A DNA stretch of 64,000 nucleotides from Cercis canadensis (GCA_003255065.1 QAOA01003702.1:124591-188590); one strand, 5' to 3'. Shown: positions 1-13,800, counted from the stretch's first letter. The notes: generated by a model from the letters alone, not told the origin. Program-made: numbers and translations.

Positions 1-560
1 CGTCCCTGTATCTGACTCGGATAATATTCTTAGGTTTCACTGTATCTGGGAAGGAACTGTTTCCTAGTGGGTCATTGAATCTGACCCGGGACCTTGTTTC
101 GGTTCGTCCCTCGATCTGACTCAAATATTTTTCTTTGGTTTCACTGTATCTGACCTGGGACCCTGTTTCGATTCGCCCTTGTATATTACTCAGATATTTT
201 TCTTAGGGTCCACTGTGTCTGGACTTGGACCTTGTTTCGGGTCGTCCCTGTATCTGACTAGGATATTTTTCTTTAGTTTCACTGCATCTGACCTGGGACC
301 CAGTTTCGGTTTGTCCTTGTTTCTGAGTCGGATATTTTTCATTGGTTTCACTGTATCTGACCTGGGACCCTATTTAGGTTCGTCCCGATATCTAACTTGG
401 ATATTTTTCTTAGGTTTCACTGTATTTGGGAATGTGTTTTTACCTAGAGGGTTAATGTATCTAGCCCAGGACCCTGTTTCGAGTCATCCCTGTATCTGAC
501 TCGGCTATTTTTCTAGGGTTTCACTGTATTTGGGAAGGGATTGTATCCTGGTAGGTCATT
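1..560 (+). repeat. Segmental duplication, copy 1 (partner 2,421-3,050)
   Basis: The opening of the window matches 2,421-3,050. The offset is 2,420 at the left end and 2,489 from about 432 onward. The 69-bp change equals one A-B unit present only in the second copy. Shared marks are a gaactgtttcct C2 variant, gaatctgacccggg, ctcgatctgact, and an unusual C1 with gggaatgtg. Confidence 0.75.
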
Positions 561-2420
561 GTATCTGGCCCGTGACCCTGTTTCGATTCGTCCTTGTATC
601 TCACCCATATATTTTTCTTGGGTTTCTCTGTAGTTGGGAAGGAACTGTTTCCCGGTGGGTCATTGTATCTGGTCTGTGACCCTGTTTCGGGTCGTCCCTG
701 TATCTGGCTCGGATATTTTCCTTTGGTTTCACTGTATCTGACCTGGGACCCTGTTTCGGTTCGTCCTTGTATCTGACTTGGATATTTTTCTTTGGTTTCA
801 TTATATCTGACCTAGGACCCTGTTTCGGTTCGACCCTATATCTAACTCGGATATTTTTCTGGGGTTTCATTGTATTTGGGAAGGGACTGTTTCCTGGTGG
901 GTCATTGTATCTGGGCCGTGAGCCTGTTTCGATTCGTCCTTGTATCTCACCCTTATATTTTTCTTAGGTTTCTCTGTAGTTGGGAAGGGACTGTTTCCCG
1001 GTGGGTCATTGTATTTGGTTCGTGACCCTGTTTCGAGTCGTCCCTGTATCTGACTCTGATATTTATCTTTGGTTTCACTGTATCTGACCTGGGAACCAGT
1101 TTTGGTTCGTCCTTATATCTAACTCGGATATTTTTCTTGGATTTCACTGTATTTGGGAAGGGACTGTTTCCTAGTGGGTCATTGTATCTGACCCGTGACC
1201 CTGTTTCGATTCGTCCTTGTATCTCACCCGTATATTTTTCTTTGGTTTCTCTGTAGTTGGGAAGGGACTGTTTCCCAGTGGGTCATTGTATCTTGCCTGT
1301 GACCCTGTTTCGGGTCGTCCCTGTATCTGGCTCGAATATTTTTCTTTGGTTTCACTGTATCTAACCTGGGACCCTGTTTCGTTTCGTCCTTGTATCTGAC
1401 TCGGATATTTTTCTTTGGTTTCCCTGTATCTAACCTGGGACCCAGTTTGAGTTCGTCCTTATATCAAACTCAGATATTTTTCTTGGTTTTGACTGTATTT
1501 GGGAAGGGGATGTTTCCTAGTGGGTCATTGAATCTAGCACGGGACCCTGTTTCGGTTCATCCCTTTATTTGACTCAGATATTTTTCTTTGGTTTCACTTT
1601 ATCTGACCTGGGACCCTGTTTCGGTTCGACCCTGTATCTGACTCAGATATTTTTCTTTGGTTTCACTGTATCTAACCTGGGACCCTGTTTCGGTTTGTCC
1701 CTATATCTGACTCGGATTTTTTTTTGGGTTTAACTGTATTTGGGAAGGGGTTGTTTCCTAGAGGGTCAATGTATCCGGCCCGGGACCCTGTTTCGAGTCG
1801 TGCCTGCATCTGACTCTGATAATTTTCTTGGGTTCCACTGTATCTAGGAAGGTACAGTTTCCTAGTGGGTCATTGAATCTAGCCCGGGACCCTGTTTCGG
1901 TTCGTCCCTCTATCTGACTCAGATATTTTTCTTTGGTTTCACTGTATCTGACCTGGGAACCTGTTTTGGTTCCTCCCTGTATCGGACTCAGATATTTTTC
2001 TTATTTTCCACTGTATCTGGACTGGGACTATGTTTCGGGTCGTCCTTGTATCTGACTCGGATATTTTTCATAGGTTTCACTGTACTTGGTAAGGGACTGT
2101 TTTCTGGTGGGTCATTGTATCTGGCCCGTGACCCTGTTTCGGTTCGTCCCTCTATCTTACTCAGATATTTTTCTTGGGTTTCTCTGTAGTTGGGAAGGGA
2201 CTGTTTCCAGGTCGGTCATTCTATCTGGCCTGTGACCCTGTTTCAAGTCTTCCCTGTATCTGGCTCGGATATTTTTCTTTGGTTTCACTGTATCTGACCT
2301 GGGACCCTATTTCGGTTCGCCCTTATATCAAACCCGGATATTTTTCTTGGGTTTCACTGTATTTGGAAGGGGTTGTTTCCTAGAGGGTCAAAGTATCTGG
2401 CCCGGGACCCTGTTTCGACT
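561..2420 (+). repeat. Irregular HOR region, left part
   Basis: Ordinary A-B and A-C-B units with most of the U1-U8 flavours but no long duplicate that I could recognise. The sequence is all satellite in one orientation and has no gene. Confidence 0.8.
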
Positions 2421-3050
2421 CGTCCCTGTATCTAACTCGGATAATTTTCTTGGGTTTCACTGTATCTGGGAAGGAACTGTTTCCTACTGGGTCATTGAAT
2501 CTGACCCGGGACCCTGTTTCGGTTCGTCCCTCGATCTGACTCAGATATTTTTCTTTGGTTTCACTGTATCTGACCTGGGACCCTGTTTCGATTCACCCTT
2601 GTATCTTACTCGGATATTTTTCTTTGGTTTCACTGTATCTGACCTGGGAACCTGTTTTGGTTCCTCCCTGTATCGGACTCAGATATTTTTCTTTTTTTCT
2701 ACTGTATCTGGACTGGGACCTTGTTTCGGGTCGTCCCTGTATCTGACTCGGATATTTTTCTTTAGTTTCACTGCATCTGACCTGGGACCCAGTTTCGGTT
2801 TGTCCTTGTTTCTGACTCGGATATTTTTCATTGGTTTCACTGTATCTGACCTGGGACCCTATTTCGGTTCGTCCCGATATCTAACTTGGATATTTTTCTT
2901 AGGTTTCACTGTATTTGGGAATGTGTTTTTTCCTAGAGGGTTAATGTATCTAGCCTAGGACCCTGCTTTGAGTCGTCCCTGTATCTGACTCGGCTATTTT
3001 TCTACGGTTTCACTGTATTTGGGAAGGGACTGTTTCCTGGTGGGTCATTG
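2421..3050 (+). repeat. Segmental duplication, copy 2 (partner 1-560)
   Basis: This carries the same unusual variants as 1-560 plus one additional A-B unit. It ends where the array is disrupted: at about 3,051 a C subunit runs straight into the middle of an A (tgtac then aaatattttt), with the B between them lost. Confidence 0.75.
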
Positions 3051-5756
3051 TACAAATATTTTTCTTGGGTTTCTCTGTAGTTGGGAAGGGACTGTTTCCC
3101 GGTGGGTCATTGTATCTGGCCGGTGACCCTGTTTCGAGTCATCCCTGCATCTGACTCTGATAATTTTCTTGGGTTCCACTGTATCTAGGAAGGTACAGTT
3201 TCCTAGTGGGTCATTGAATCTTGCCCGGGACCCTGTTTCGGTTCGTCTCTCTATCTGACTCAGATATTTTTCTTTTGTTTCACTGTATCTGACCCGGGAC
3301 CCTGTTTCGGTTCGTCCCTGTATCTGACTCAGATATTTTTCTTATGTTCCACTGTATCTGGACTGGGACAATGTTTCAGGTCGTCCTTGTATTTGACTCG
3401 GATATTTTTCATGGGTTTCACTGTACTTGGGAAGGGACTGTTTCCTGGTGGGTCATTGTATCTGGCCCGTGCCCCTGTTTCGGTTCGTCCCTCAATCTGA
3501 CTCAGATATCTTTGTTGGGTTTCTTAGAAGTTGGGAAGGGACTGTTTCCTGGTGGGTCATTGTATTTGGCCTGTGACCCTGTTTCGAGTCGTCCCTGAAT
3601 CTGGCTCGGATATTTTTCTTTGGTTTCATTGTATCTGACCTGGGACCCTGTTTCGGTTCATCCTTGTATCTGACTTAGATATTTTTCTTGGGTTTCACTG
3701 TATTTTGGAATGGGATGTTTCCTAGAGAGTTAATGTATCTGGCCTGGGTCCCTATTTCGAGTCGTCCCTGTATCTGACTCGGATAATTTTCTTGGGAAGG
3801 TACTGTTTCCTGGTGGGTCATTGAATCTGGCCCGAGACCCTGTTTCGGTTCGTCCATCTATCTGACTCAGATATTTTTCGTGAGTTTCTCTGTAGTTGGG
3901 AAGAGACTGTTTCCCGATGGGTCATTGTATCTGGCCTGTGACCCTGTTTCGTGTCGTCCCTGTATCTGGCACGGATATTTTTCTTTGGTTTCACTGTATC
4001 TGACCTGGGACCCTGTTTCGGTTCGTCCTTGTATCTGGCTCGGATATTTTTCTTTGGTTTCACTGTATCTGACCTGGCAACCTGTTTCGGTTCGTCCCTA
4101 TATCTAACTCAGATATTTTTGTTTGGTTTCACTATATCTGACCTGGGACCCTGTTTCGGTTCGACCCTGTATCTGACTCGGATATTTTTCTAGGGTTTCA
4201 CTGTATTTGGGAAAGGACTGTTTCCTGGTGGGTCATTGTATCTGGCCCGTGACCCTATTTCGATTCGTCCTTGTATCTCACCCGTATATTTTTCCTGGGT
4301 TTCTCTGTAGTTGGGAAGGGACTGTTTCCCAGTGGGTCATTGTATCTGGCCTGTGACCCTGTTTCAAGTCGTCCCTGTATCTGGCTCGGATATTTTTCTT
4401 TGGTTTCACTGTATCTGACCTTGGACGCTTTTTTGGTTCGTCCTTGTATCTGACTCGGATAATTTTCTTGGGTTTCACTATATCTGGAAAGGAACTATTT
4501 CTTGTTGGGTCATCGAATCTGGCCCGGGACCCTATTTTGGTTCGTCCCTCTATCTGACTCAGATATTTTTCTTTGGTTTCACTGTATCTGACCTGGGAAC
4601 CTATTTCGGTTCGTCCTTATATCTCACTCGGATATTTTTCTTGGGTTTCACTGTATTTGGGAATGGGATGTTTCGTAAAGGGTCAATGTATTAGGCCCGG
4701 GACCCTGTTTCGAGTCGTCCCTGTATCTGACTCGGATAATTTTCTTGGGTTTCACTGTATCTGGAAAGGTACTATTTCCTGGTGGGTCATTGAATCTGGC
4801 CCGAGACCCTGTTTCGGGTCGTCCCTATATCTTACTCGGATATTTTTCTTCGGTTTCACTGCATCTGACCTGGGACCCAGTTTCTGTTCGTCCTTGTTTC
4901 TGACTCAGATATTTTTCTTTGGTTTCACTGTATCTGACCTGGGACCCTATTTCGGTTCATCCCTCTATCTGACTCAGATATTTTTCTTTGGTTTTACTTT
5001 ATCTGACCTGGGACCCTGTTTCGGTTCAACCCTGTATCTGACTCGGATATTTTTCTTTGGTTTCACTTTATCCGACCTAGGACCCTGTTTCGGTTCGTCC
5101 CTATATCTAACTTGGATATTTTTTTTGGGTTTCACTGTATTTGGGAAGGGGTTGTTTCCTAGAGGGTCAATGTATCCAGCCCGGGACCCTGTTTCGGGTC
5201 GTCCCTGTATCTGGCTTGAATATTTTTCTTTGGTTTCATTGTATCTGACCTGGGACCCTCTTTCGGTTCGTCCTCGTATCTGACTCGGATATTTTTCTTT
5301 GGTTTCACTGTATCTGACCTGGGACCCACTTTCGGTTCGTCTTTCTATCTAACTCGGATATTTTTCTTAGGTTTCACTGTACTTGGGAAGGGACTGTTTC
5401 CTGTTGGGTCATTGTATCTGGCCCGTGACCCTATTTCGAGTCGTCCCTGTATCTGACTCTGGTAATTTTCTTGGGTTCCACTGTATCTGGGAAGGTACTG
5501 TTTCCTAGTGGGTCATTGAATCTAGCCTGGGACCCTGTTTCGGTTCGTCCCTCTATCTGACTCAGATATTTGTCTTTGGTTTCACTGTATCTGGCCCGGG
5601 ACCTAGTTTCGGTTCGACCCTTTATCTGACTCAGATATTTTTCTTTGGTTTCACTTTATCTGACATGGGACCCTGTTTCGGTTCGTCCCTGTATCTGACT
5701 CGGATATTTTTCCTAGGTTCCACTGTATCTGGATTGGGACCATGTTTCGGGTTGTC
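3051..5756 (+). repeat. Irregular HOR region up to the filler
   Basis: Satellite units with scattered indels. At 3,791-3,800 an A runs directly into a C2 at a shared ttggg (cttgggaagg), losing about 15 bp. The block ends inside a B of the U4 kind, which is cut off at gttgtc (5,751-5,756). Confidence 0.8.
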
Positions 5757-5801
5757 TGATGAGCTGCCGAGGCTCCTCAAATTAATTAAGTTTTAGGTCG
5801 A
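5757..5801. other. 45-bp non-repeat filler inside the array
   Basis: From 5,757 the sequence leaves the satellite: it begins tgatgagctgccgagg and includes aaattaattaagtttt. At about 5,802 it returns in the middle of a B subunit (ccggaaccctg). The left side is cut inside a U4 B and the right side enters a U1 B, so the two ends are not in register. I found no other copy in the window and no target-site duplication. Filler DNA from end-joining or a degraded insertion are both possible. Confidence 0.8.
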
Positions 5802-6792
5802 CCGGAACCCTGTTTCGAGTCGTCCCTGTCAGTGACTCGGATAATTTACTTGGTTTTCACTGTATCTTGGAAGGTACTGTTTCCTAGTGGGTCATTGAAT
5901 CTGGGCCGGGACCCTGTTTCGGTTCGTCCCTCTATCTGACTCAGATATTTTTCTTGGGTTTCTCTGTAGTTGGGAAGGGGCTGTTTCCCGTTGGGCCATT
6001 GTATCTGGCCTGTGACCCTGTTTCGGGTCGTCCCTGTATCTAGCTCGGATATTTTTCTTTGGTTTCACTGTATCTGACCTGGGACCCTGTTTCGATTCGT
6101 CCTTGTATCTGACTCGGATATTTTTCTTTGGTTTCACTATATCTGACCTAGGACCCTGTTTCAGTTCGTCCTTGTATCTGACTCGAATATTTTTCTTTGG
6201 TTTCACTATATCTGCCCTAGGACCCTGTTTCGGTTCGTCCCTGTATCTGACTCGGATATTTTTCTTGGGTTTCACTGGTAAGGGACTGTTTCCTGATGGG
6301 TCATTGTATTTGGCCTGTGACCTTGTTTCGGGTTGTTCCTGTATCTGGCTCGGATATTTTTCTTCAGTTTCACTATATCTGACCTGGTACCCTGTTTCGG
6401 TTTGTCCCTATATCTAACTCGGATATTTTACTTGGGTTTCACTGTATTTGGGAAGGGCTTGTTCCCTAGAGGGGCAATGTATCTGGGCCGAAACCCTGTT
6501 TCGAGTCGTCCCTGTCAATGACTTCGATAATTTTCTTGGGTATCATTGTATCTGGGAAGGCGCTGTTTCCTAGTGGGTCATTGAATCTGGCCCGGGACCC
6601 TGTTTCGGTTCGTCCCTCTATCTGACTCAGATATTTTTCTTTGGTTACACTCTATCTGACCTAGGACCCTGTTTCGGTTCGTCCCTGTATCTGACTCGGA
6701 TATATTTCATAGGTTCCACTGTATCTGGACTGGTACCATGTTTCAGGTCGTCCTTGTATCTGACTCGGATATTTTTCATGGGTTTCACTGTA
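5802..6792 (+). repeat. Fragment of the ~4-kb HOR block, left of the gap
   Basis: From about 5,900 to 6,792 this matches 7,290-8,187 (offset 1,389, then 1,395 after a 6-bp deletion near 6,275 where tttcact runs into ggtaaggg). It also matches 11,290-12,125. It includes three consecutive A-B units with ggaccctgtttc and a U1 with the rare gaggggcaatg. The run stops abruptly at the N. Confidence 0.75.
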
Positions 6793-6793
6793 N
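6793..6793. other. Single N, probable assembly join
   Basis: The base is N, and repeat phase is lost across it. The left side ends in a C3 start (cactgta) and the right side starts inside a B (tcgttcctat). The right side belongs to a block whose second copy begins at 10,801. Confidence 0.85.
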
Positions 6794-9700
6794 TCGTTCC
6801 TATATCTGGCTCGGATATTTTTCTTTGGTTTCACTATATCTGACCTGGTACCCTGTTTCGGTTCGTCCCTATATCTAACTCGGATATTTTACTTGGGTTT
6901 CACTGTATTTCGGAAGGGGTTGTTTCCTAGAGAGACAACGTATCTGGCCCGGAACCCTGTTTCGAGTCGTCCCTGTCAGTGACTCGGATAATTTTCTTGG
7001 TTTTCACTGTATCTTGGAAGGTACTGTTTCCTAGTGGGTCATTTTATCTGGGCCGGGACCCTGTTTCGGTTCGTCCCTCTATCTGACTCAGATATTTTTC
7101 TTTGGTTTCACTGTATTTAACCTGGGACCCTGTTTCGGTTCGTCCCTGTATCTGACACGGATAATTTTCTTAGGTTCCACTGTATCTGGAGTGGGACCAT
7201 GTTTCGGATCGTCCTTGTATCTGACTCGGATATTTTTCATGGGTTTCCCTGTACTTGGGAAGGGACTGTTTCCTGGTGGGTCATTGTATCTGGCCCGTGA
7301 CCCTGTTTCAGTTCGTCCCTGTATCTGACTCAGATATTTTTCTTGGGTTTCTCTGTAGTTGGGAAGGGACTGTTTCCCGTTGGGCCATTGTATCTGGCCT
7401 GTGACCCTGTTTCGGGTCGTCCCTGTATCTAGCTCGGATATTTTTCTTTGGTTTCACTGTATCTGACCTGGGACCCTGTTTCGATTCGTCCTTGTATCTG
7501 ACTCGGATATTTTTCTTTGGTTTCACTATATCTGACCTAGGACCCTGTTTCGGTTCGTCCTTGTATCTGACTCGGATATTTTTCTTTGGTTTCACTATAT
7601 CTTCCCTAGGACCCTGTTTCGGTTCGTCCCTGTATCTGACTCGGATATTTTTCTTGGGTTTCACTATATTTTGTAAGGGACTGTTTCCTGATGGGTCAAT
7701 GTATTTGGCCTGTGACCTTGTTTCGGGTTGTTCCTGTATCTGGCTCAGATATTTTTCTTCGGTTTCACTATATCTGACCTGGTACCCTGTTTCGGTTTGT
7801 CCCTATATCTAACTCGGATATTTTACTTGGGTTTCACTGTATTTGGGAAGGGCTTGTTCCCTAGAGGGGCAATGTATCTGGGCCGAAACCCTGTTTCGAG
7901 TCGTCCCTGTCAATGACTTCGATAATTTTCTTGGGTATCATTGTATCTGGGAAGGCGCTGTTTCCTAGTGGGTCATTGAATCTGGCCCGGGACCCTGTTT
8001 CGGTTCGTCCCTCTATCTGACTCAGATATTTTTCTTTGGTTACACTCTATCTGACCTAGGACCCTGTTTCGGTTCGTCCCTGTATCTGACTCGGATATAT
8101 TTCATAGGTTCCACTGTATCTGGACTGGGACCATGTTTCGGGTCGTCCTTGTATCTGACTCGGATATTTTTCATGGGTTTCACTGTACTTGGGAAGGGAC
8201 TGTTTCTGGTGGGTCATTGTATCTGGCCCGTGACTTTGTTTCGGTTCGTCCCTCTATCTGAATCAGATATTTTTCTTGGGTTTCTCTGTAGTTTGGAAGG
8301 GACGGTTTCCCGTTGTGCCATTGTATCTGGCCTGTGACCCTGTTTCGGGTCGTCCCTGTATCTGGCTCAGATATTTTTCTTTTGTTTCACTTATCTGACC
8401 TGGAACCCTGTTTCGGTTCGTCCCTATATCTGACCTGGAGATTTTTCTTAGGTTCCACTGTATCTGGACTGGGACCATGTTTCGGGTCGTCCTTGTATCT
8501 GACTCGGATATTTTTCATGGGTTTCACTGTACTTGGGAAGGGACTGTTTCGTGGTGGGTCATTGTATCTGGCCCGTGACCCTGTTTGAGTTCGTACCTCT
8601 ATCTTACTCAGATATTTTTCTTGGGTTTCTCTGTAGTTGGGAAGGGACTGTTTACCGATGGGCCATTGTATCTGGCCGGTGACCCTGTTTTGGTTAGTTC
8701 CTGTATCTGGCTCCGATATTTTTCTTTGGTTTCACTATATCTGACCTGGTACCATGTTTCGGTTCGTCCCTATATCTAACTCGGATATTTGACTTGGGTT
8801 TCACTGTATTTGGGAAGGGATTTTTTCCTAGAGGGTCAATGTATCTGGCCCGGGACCCTGTTTCGAGTCGTCCCTGTATCTGACTTAAAAAATTTTCTTG
8901 GGTTTCACTGTATCTGGGAAGGTACTGTTTCCTGGTGGGTCATTGAATCTGGCCCGGGACCCTGTTTCGGTTCGTCCTTCTATTTGGCTCAGATATTTTT
9001 CTTTGGTTTCACAATATCTGACCTAGGACCCTGTTTCGGTTCGTCCCTGTATCTGACTCGGATATTTTTCTTGGGTTTCAATGTATTTGGGATGGGACTG
9101 TTTCCTGGTGGGTCATTGAATCTGGCCTGTGACCCTGTTTCGGGTCGTCCCTGTATCTAGCTCAGATATTTTTCTTTGGTTTCACTGTATCTGACCTGGG
9201 ACCCTGTTTCGGTTCGTCCTAGTATCTGACTCGGATATTTTTCTTTAGTTTCACTGTATCTGACCTGGGATCCTGTTTTGGTTCGTCCCTATATCTAACT
9301 CGGATATTTTACTTGGGTTTCACTGTATTTGGGAAGGGGTTGTTTCCTAGAGGGACAATGTATCTGGCCCGGAACCCTGTTTCGAGTCGTCCCTGTTAAT
9401 GACTCGGATAATTTTCTTGGGTTTCACTGTATCTGGGAAGGTACTGTTTCCTAGTGGGTCATTGAATCTGGCCCGGGACCCTTTTTCGGTTCGTCCCTCT
9501 ATCTGACTCAGATATTTTTCTTTGGTTTCACTGTATCTGACCTGGGACCCTGTTTCAGTTCGTCCCTATATCTGGCTCGGATATTTTTCTTTGGTTCCTA
9601 TATCTGGCTCGGATATGTTTCTTTGGTTTTACTGTATCTCACCTGGGACCCTATTTCGATTCGTCCTTGTATCTGACTTGGATATTTTTCTTGGGTTTCA

Positions 9701-10140
9701 CTATATTTGGGAAGGGACTGTTTCCTAGTTGGTCATTGTATCTAGCCATTGACCCTGTTTCGGGTCGTTCCTGTATCTGGCTCGGAAATTTTTCTTTAAT
9801 TCAACTATATCTGACTTGGTACCCTGTTTCGGTTCGTCCCTATATCTTATTCGGATATTTTACTTGGGTTTCACTGTTTTTGGGAAGGGGTTATTTCCTA
9901 GAGGGACAATGTATCTGGCCCGGAACCCTGTTTCGAGTCGTCCCTGTCAATGACTCGGATAATTTTCTGAGGTTTCACTGTATCTGGGAAGGGACTGTTT
10001 CCAAGTGGGTCATTGAATCTGGCCCGGGACCCTGTTTCGGTTCGTCCCTCTATCTGACTCAGATATATTTCTTTGGTTTCACTGCATCTGACCTGGGAAC
10101 CTGTTTCGGTTCGTCCCTGTATCTGGCTCGGATATTTTTC
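6794..10140 (+). repeat. ~4-kb HOR block, copy 1
   Basis: This matches 10,801-14,245 over its length. Offsets are 4,007 from 6,794 to about 7,555, 3,938 to about 8,480, about 4,003 near 8,650-8,900, and 4,105 from about 9,350 to 10,140. The first change is exactly 69 bp, an A-B unit present here and missing in copy 2. Shared rare variants include gtatttcggaagg, gagagacaacg, gttttggttag and gacttaaaaaatttt. Confidence 0.8.
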
Positions 10141-10800
10141 TTTGGTTTTACTGTATCTGACCTGGGACCCTGTTTCGATTCGTCCTTGTATCTGACTCGG
10201 ATATTTTTCTTTGGTTTCACTATATCTGACCTAGGACCCTGTTTCGGTTCGTCCCTGTATCTGACTCGGATATTTTTCTTGGGTTTCACTATATTTGGTA
10301 AGGGACTGTTTCCTGATGGGTCATCGTATCTGGCCTATGACTTTGTTTCCGGTTGTTCCTGTATCTGGCTCGGATATTTTTCTTCGTTTTCACTATATCT
10401 GAACTGGTACCCTGTTTCGGTTCGTCCCTATATCTAACTCGGATATTTTACTTGGGTTTCACTGTATTTGGGAAGGGGTTGTTTCCTAGAGGGACAATCT
10501 ATCTGGCCCGAAACCCTGTTTCTAGTCGTCCCTGTCAATGACTTCGATAATTTTCTTGGGTTTCATTGTATCTCGGAAGTGCTGTTTCCTAGTGGGTCAT
10601 TGAATCTGGCCCGGGACCCTGTTTCGGTTCGTCCCTCTATCTGACTCAGATATTTTCTTTCGTTTCACTATATCTGACCTAGGACCCTGTTTCGGTTCGT
10701 CCCTGTATCTGACTCGGATATTTTTATTGGGTTTCACTATATTTGGGAAGGGACTGTTTCCTGGTGGGTCATTGTATCTGGCCTGTTACCCTGTTTCGGG
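10141..10800 (+). repeat. HOR sequence linking the two 4-kb copies
   Basis: Satellite units related to 6,103-6,560 (A-B pair, C with cctgatgggtcat, U1 with gagggacaat). Followed by ordinary U2 and A-B units leading to the start of copy 2. No other content. Confidence 0.7.
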
Positions 10801-13800
10801 TCGTTCCTATATCTGGCTCGGATATTTTTCTTTGGTTTCACTATATCTGACCTAGTACCCTGTTTCGGTTCGTCACTATATCTAACTCGGATATTTTACT
10901 TGGGTTTCACTGTATTTCGGAAGGGGTTGTTTCCTAGAGAGACAACGTATCTGGCCCGGAACCCTGTTTCGAGTCGTCCCTGTCAGTGACTCGGATAATT
11001 TTCTTGGTTTTCACTGTATCTGGGAAGGTACTGTTTCCTAGTGGGTCATTGAATCTGGGCCGGGACCCTGTTTCGGTTCTTCCCTCTATCTGACTCAAAT
11101 ATTTTTCTTTGGTTTCACTGTATCTGACCTGGGACCCTGTTTCGGTTCGTCCCTGTATCTGACTCGGATAATTTTCTTAGGTTCCACTGTATCTGGACTG
11201 GGACCATGTTTCGGATCGTCCTTGTATCTGACTAGGATATTTTTCATGGGTTTCCCTGTACTTGGGAAGGGACTGTTTCCTGGTGGGTCATTGTATCTGG
11301 CCCGTGACCCTGTTTCGGTTCGTCCCTCTATCTGACTCAGATATTTTTCTTGGGTTTCTCTGTAGTTGGGAAGGGACTGTTTCCCGTTGGGCCATTGTAT
11401 CTGGCCTGTGACCCTGTTTCGGGTCGTCCCTGTATCTAGGTCGGATATTTTTCTTTGGTTTCACTGTATCTGACCTGGGACCCTGTTTCGATTCGTCCTT
11501 GTATCTGACTCGGATATTTTTCTTTGGTTTCACTATATCTGCCCTAGGACCCTGTTTCGGTTCGTCCCTGTATCTGACTCGGATATTTTTCTTGGGTTTC
11601 ACTATATTTGGTAAGGGACTGTTTCCTGATGGGTCATTGTATTTGGCCTGTGACCTTGTTTCGGGTTGTTCCTGTATCTGGCTCGGATATTTTTCTTCGG
11701 TTTCACTATATCTGACCAGGTACCCTGTTTCGGTTTGTCCCTATATCTAACTCGGATATTTTACTTGGGTTTCACTGTATTTGGGAAGGGCTTGTTCCCT
11801 AGAGGGGCAATGTATCTGGGCCGAAACCCTGTTTCGAGTCGTCCATGTCAATGACTTCGATAATTTTCTTGGGTATCATTGTATCTGGGAAGGCGCTGTT
11901 TCCTAGTGGGTCATTGAATCTGGCCCGGGACCCTGTTTCGGTTCGTCCCTCTATCTGACTCAGATATTTTTCTTTGGTTACACTCTATCTGACCTAGGAC
12001 CCTGTTTCGGTTCGTCCCTGTATCTGACTCGGATATATTTCATAGGTTCCACTGTATCTGGACTGGGACCATGTTTCGGGTCGTCCTTGTATCTGACTCG
12101 GATATTTTTCATGGGTTTCACTGTACTTGGGAAGGGACTGTTTCTGGTGGGTCATTGTATCTGGCCCGTGACTTTGTTTCGGTTCGTCCCTCTATCTGAA
12201 TCAGATATTTTTCTTGGGTTTCTCTGTAGTTTGGAAGGGACGGTTTCCCGTTGTGCCATTGTATCTGGCCTGTGACCCTGTTTCGGGTCGTCCCTGTATC
12301 TGGCTCAGATATTTTTCTTTTGTTTCACTTATCTAACCTGGAACCCTGTTTCGGTTCGTCCCTATATCTGACCTGGAGATTTTTCTTAGGTTCCACTGTA
12401 TCTGGACTGGGACCATGTTTCGGGTCGTCCTTGTATCTGACTTGGATATTTTTCATGGGTTTCACTGTACTTGGGAAGGGACTGTTTCTGGTGGGTCATT
12501 GTATCTGGTCCATGACTTTGTTTCGGTTCGTCCCTCTATCTGAATCAGATATTTTTCTTGGTCATTGTATCTGGCCCGTGACCCTGTTTCGGTTCGTACC
12601 TCTATGTTACTCAGATATTTTTCTTGGGTTTCTCTGTAGTTGGGAAGGGACTGTTTCCCGATGGGCCATTGTATCTGGCCGGTGACCCTGTTTTGGTTAG
12701 TTCCTGTATCTGGCTCCGATATTTTTCTTTGGTTTCACTATATCTGACCTGGTACCATGTTTCGGTTCGTCCCTATATCTAACTCGGATATTTGACTTGG
12801 GTTTCACTGTATTTGGGAAGGGATTTTTTCCTAGAGGGTCAATGTATCTGGCCCGGGACCCTGTTTCGAGTCGTCCCTGTATCTGACTTAAAAAATTTTC
12901 TTGGGTTTCATTGTATCTGGGAAGGTACTGTTTCCTGGTGTGTCATTGAATCTGGCCCGGGACCCTGTTTCGGTTCGTCCTTCTATTTGGCTCAGATATT
13001 TTTCTTTGGTTTCACTATATCTGACCTAGGACCCTGTTTCGGTTCGTCCCTGTATCTGACTCGGATATTTTTCTTGGGTTTCAATGTATTTGGGAAGGGA
13101 CTGTTTCCTGGTGGGTCATTGTATCTGGCCCGTGACCCTGTTTCGATAGTCCTTGTATCTCACCCGTATATTTTCTTGGGTTTCTCTGTAGTTGGGAAAG
13201 GACTGTTTCCCGGTGGGTCATTGAATCTGGCCTGTGACCCTGTTTCGGGTCGTCCCTGTATCTAGCTCGGATATTTTTCTTTGGTTTCACTATATCTGAC
13301 CTGGGACCCTGTTTCGGTTCGTCCTAGTATCTGACTCGGATATTTTTCTTTGGTTTCACAGTATCTGACCTGGGACCCTGTTTTGGTTCGTCCCTATATC
13401 TAACTCGGATATTTTACTTGGGTTTCACTGTATTTGGGAAGGGGTTGTTTCCTAGAGGGACAATGTATCTGGCCCGGAACCCTGTTTCGAGTCGTCCCTG
13501 TCAATGACTCGGATAATTTTCTGAGGTTTCACTGTATCTGGGAAGGGACTGTTTCCAAGTGGGTCATTGAATCTGGCCCGGGACCCTGTTTCGGTTCGTC
13601 CCTCTATCTGACTCAGATATTTTTCTTTGGTTTCACTGCATCTGACCTGGGACCCTGTTTCGGTTCGTCCCTGTATCTGGCTCGGATATTTTTCTTTGGT
13701 TCCTATATCTGGCTCGGATATGTTTCTTTGGTTTTACTGTATCTCACCTGGGACCCTATTTCGATTCGTCCTTGTATCTGACTTGGATATTTTTATTGGG

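Noticed and set aside
5755..5801. Hammerhead-ribozyme-like core (ctgatgag) in the filler
   Set aside because: The heptamer ctgatga is expected several times by chance in 64 kb, and the downstream gaaa core and matching stems are missing (ctcaaatt instead).
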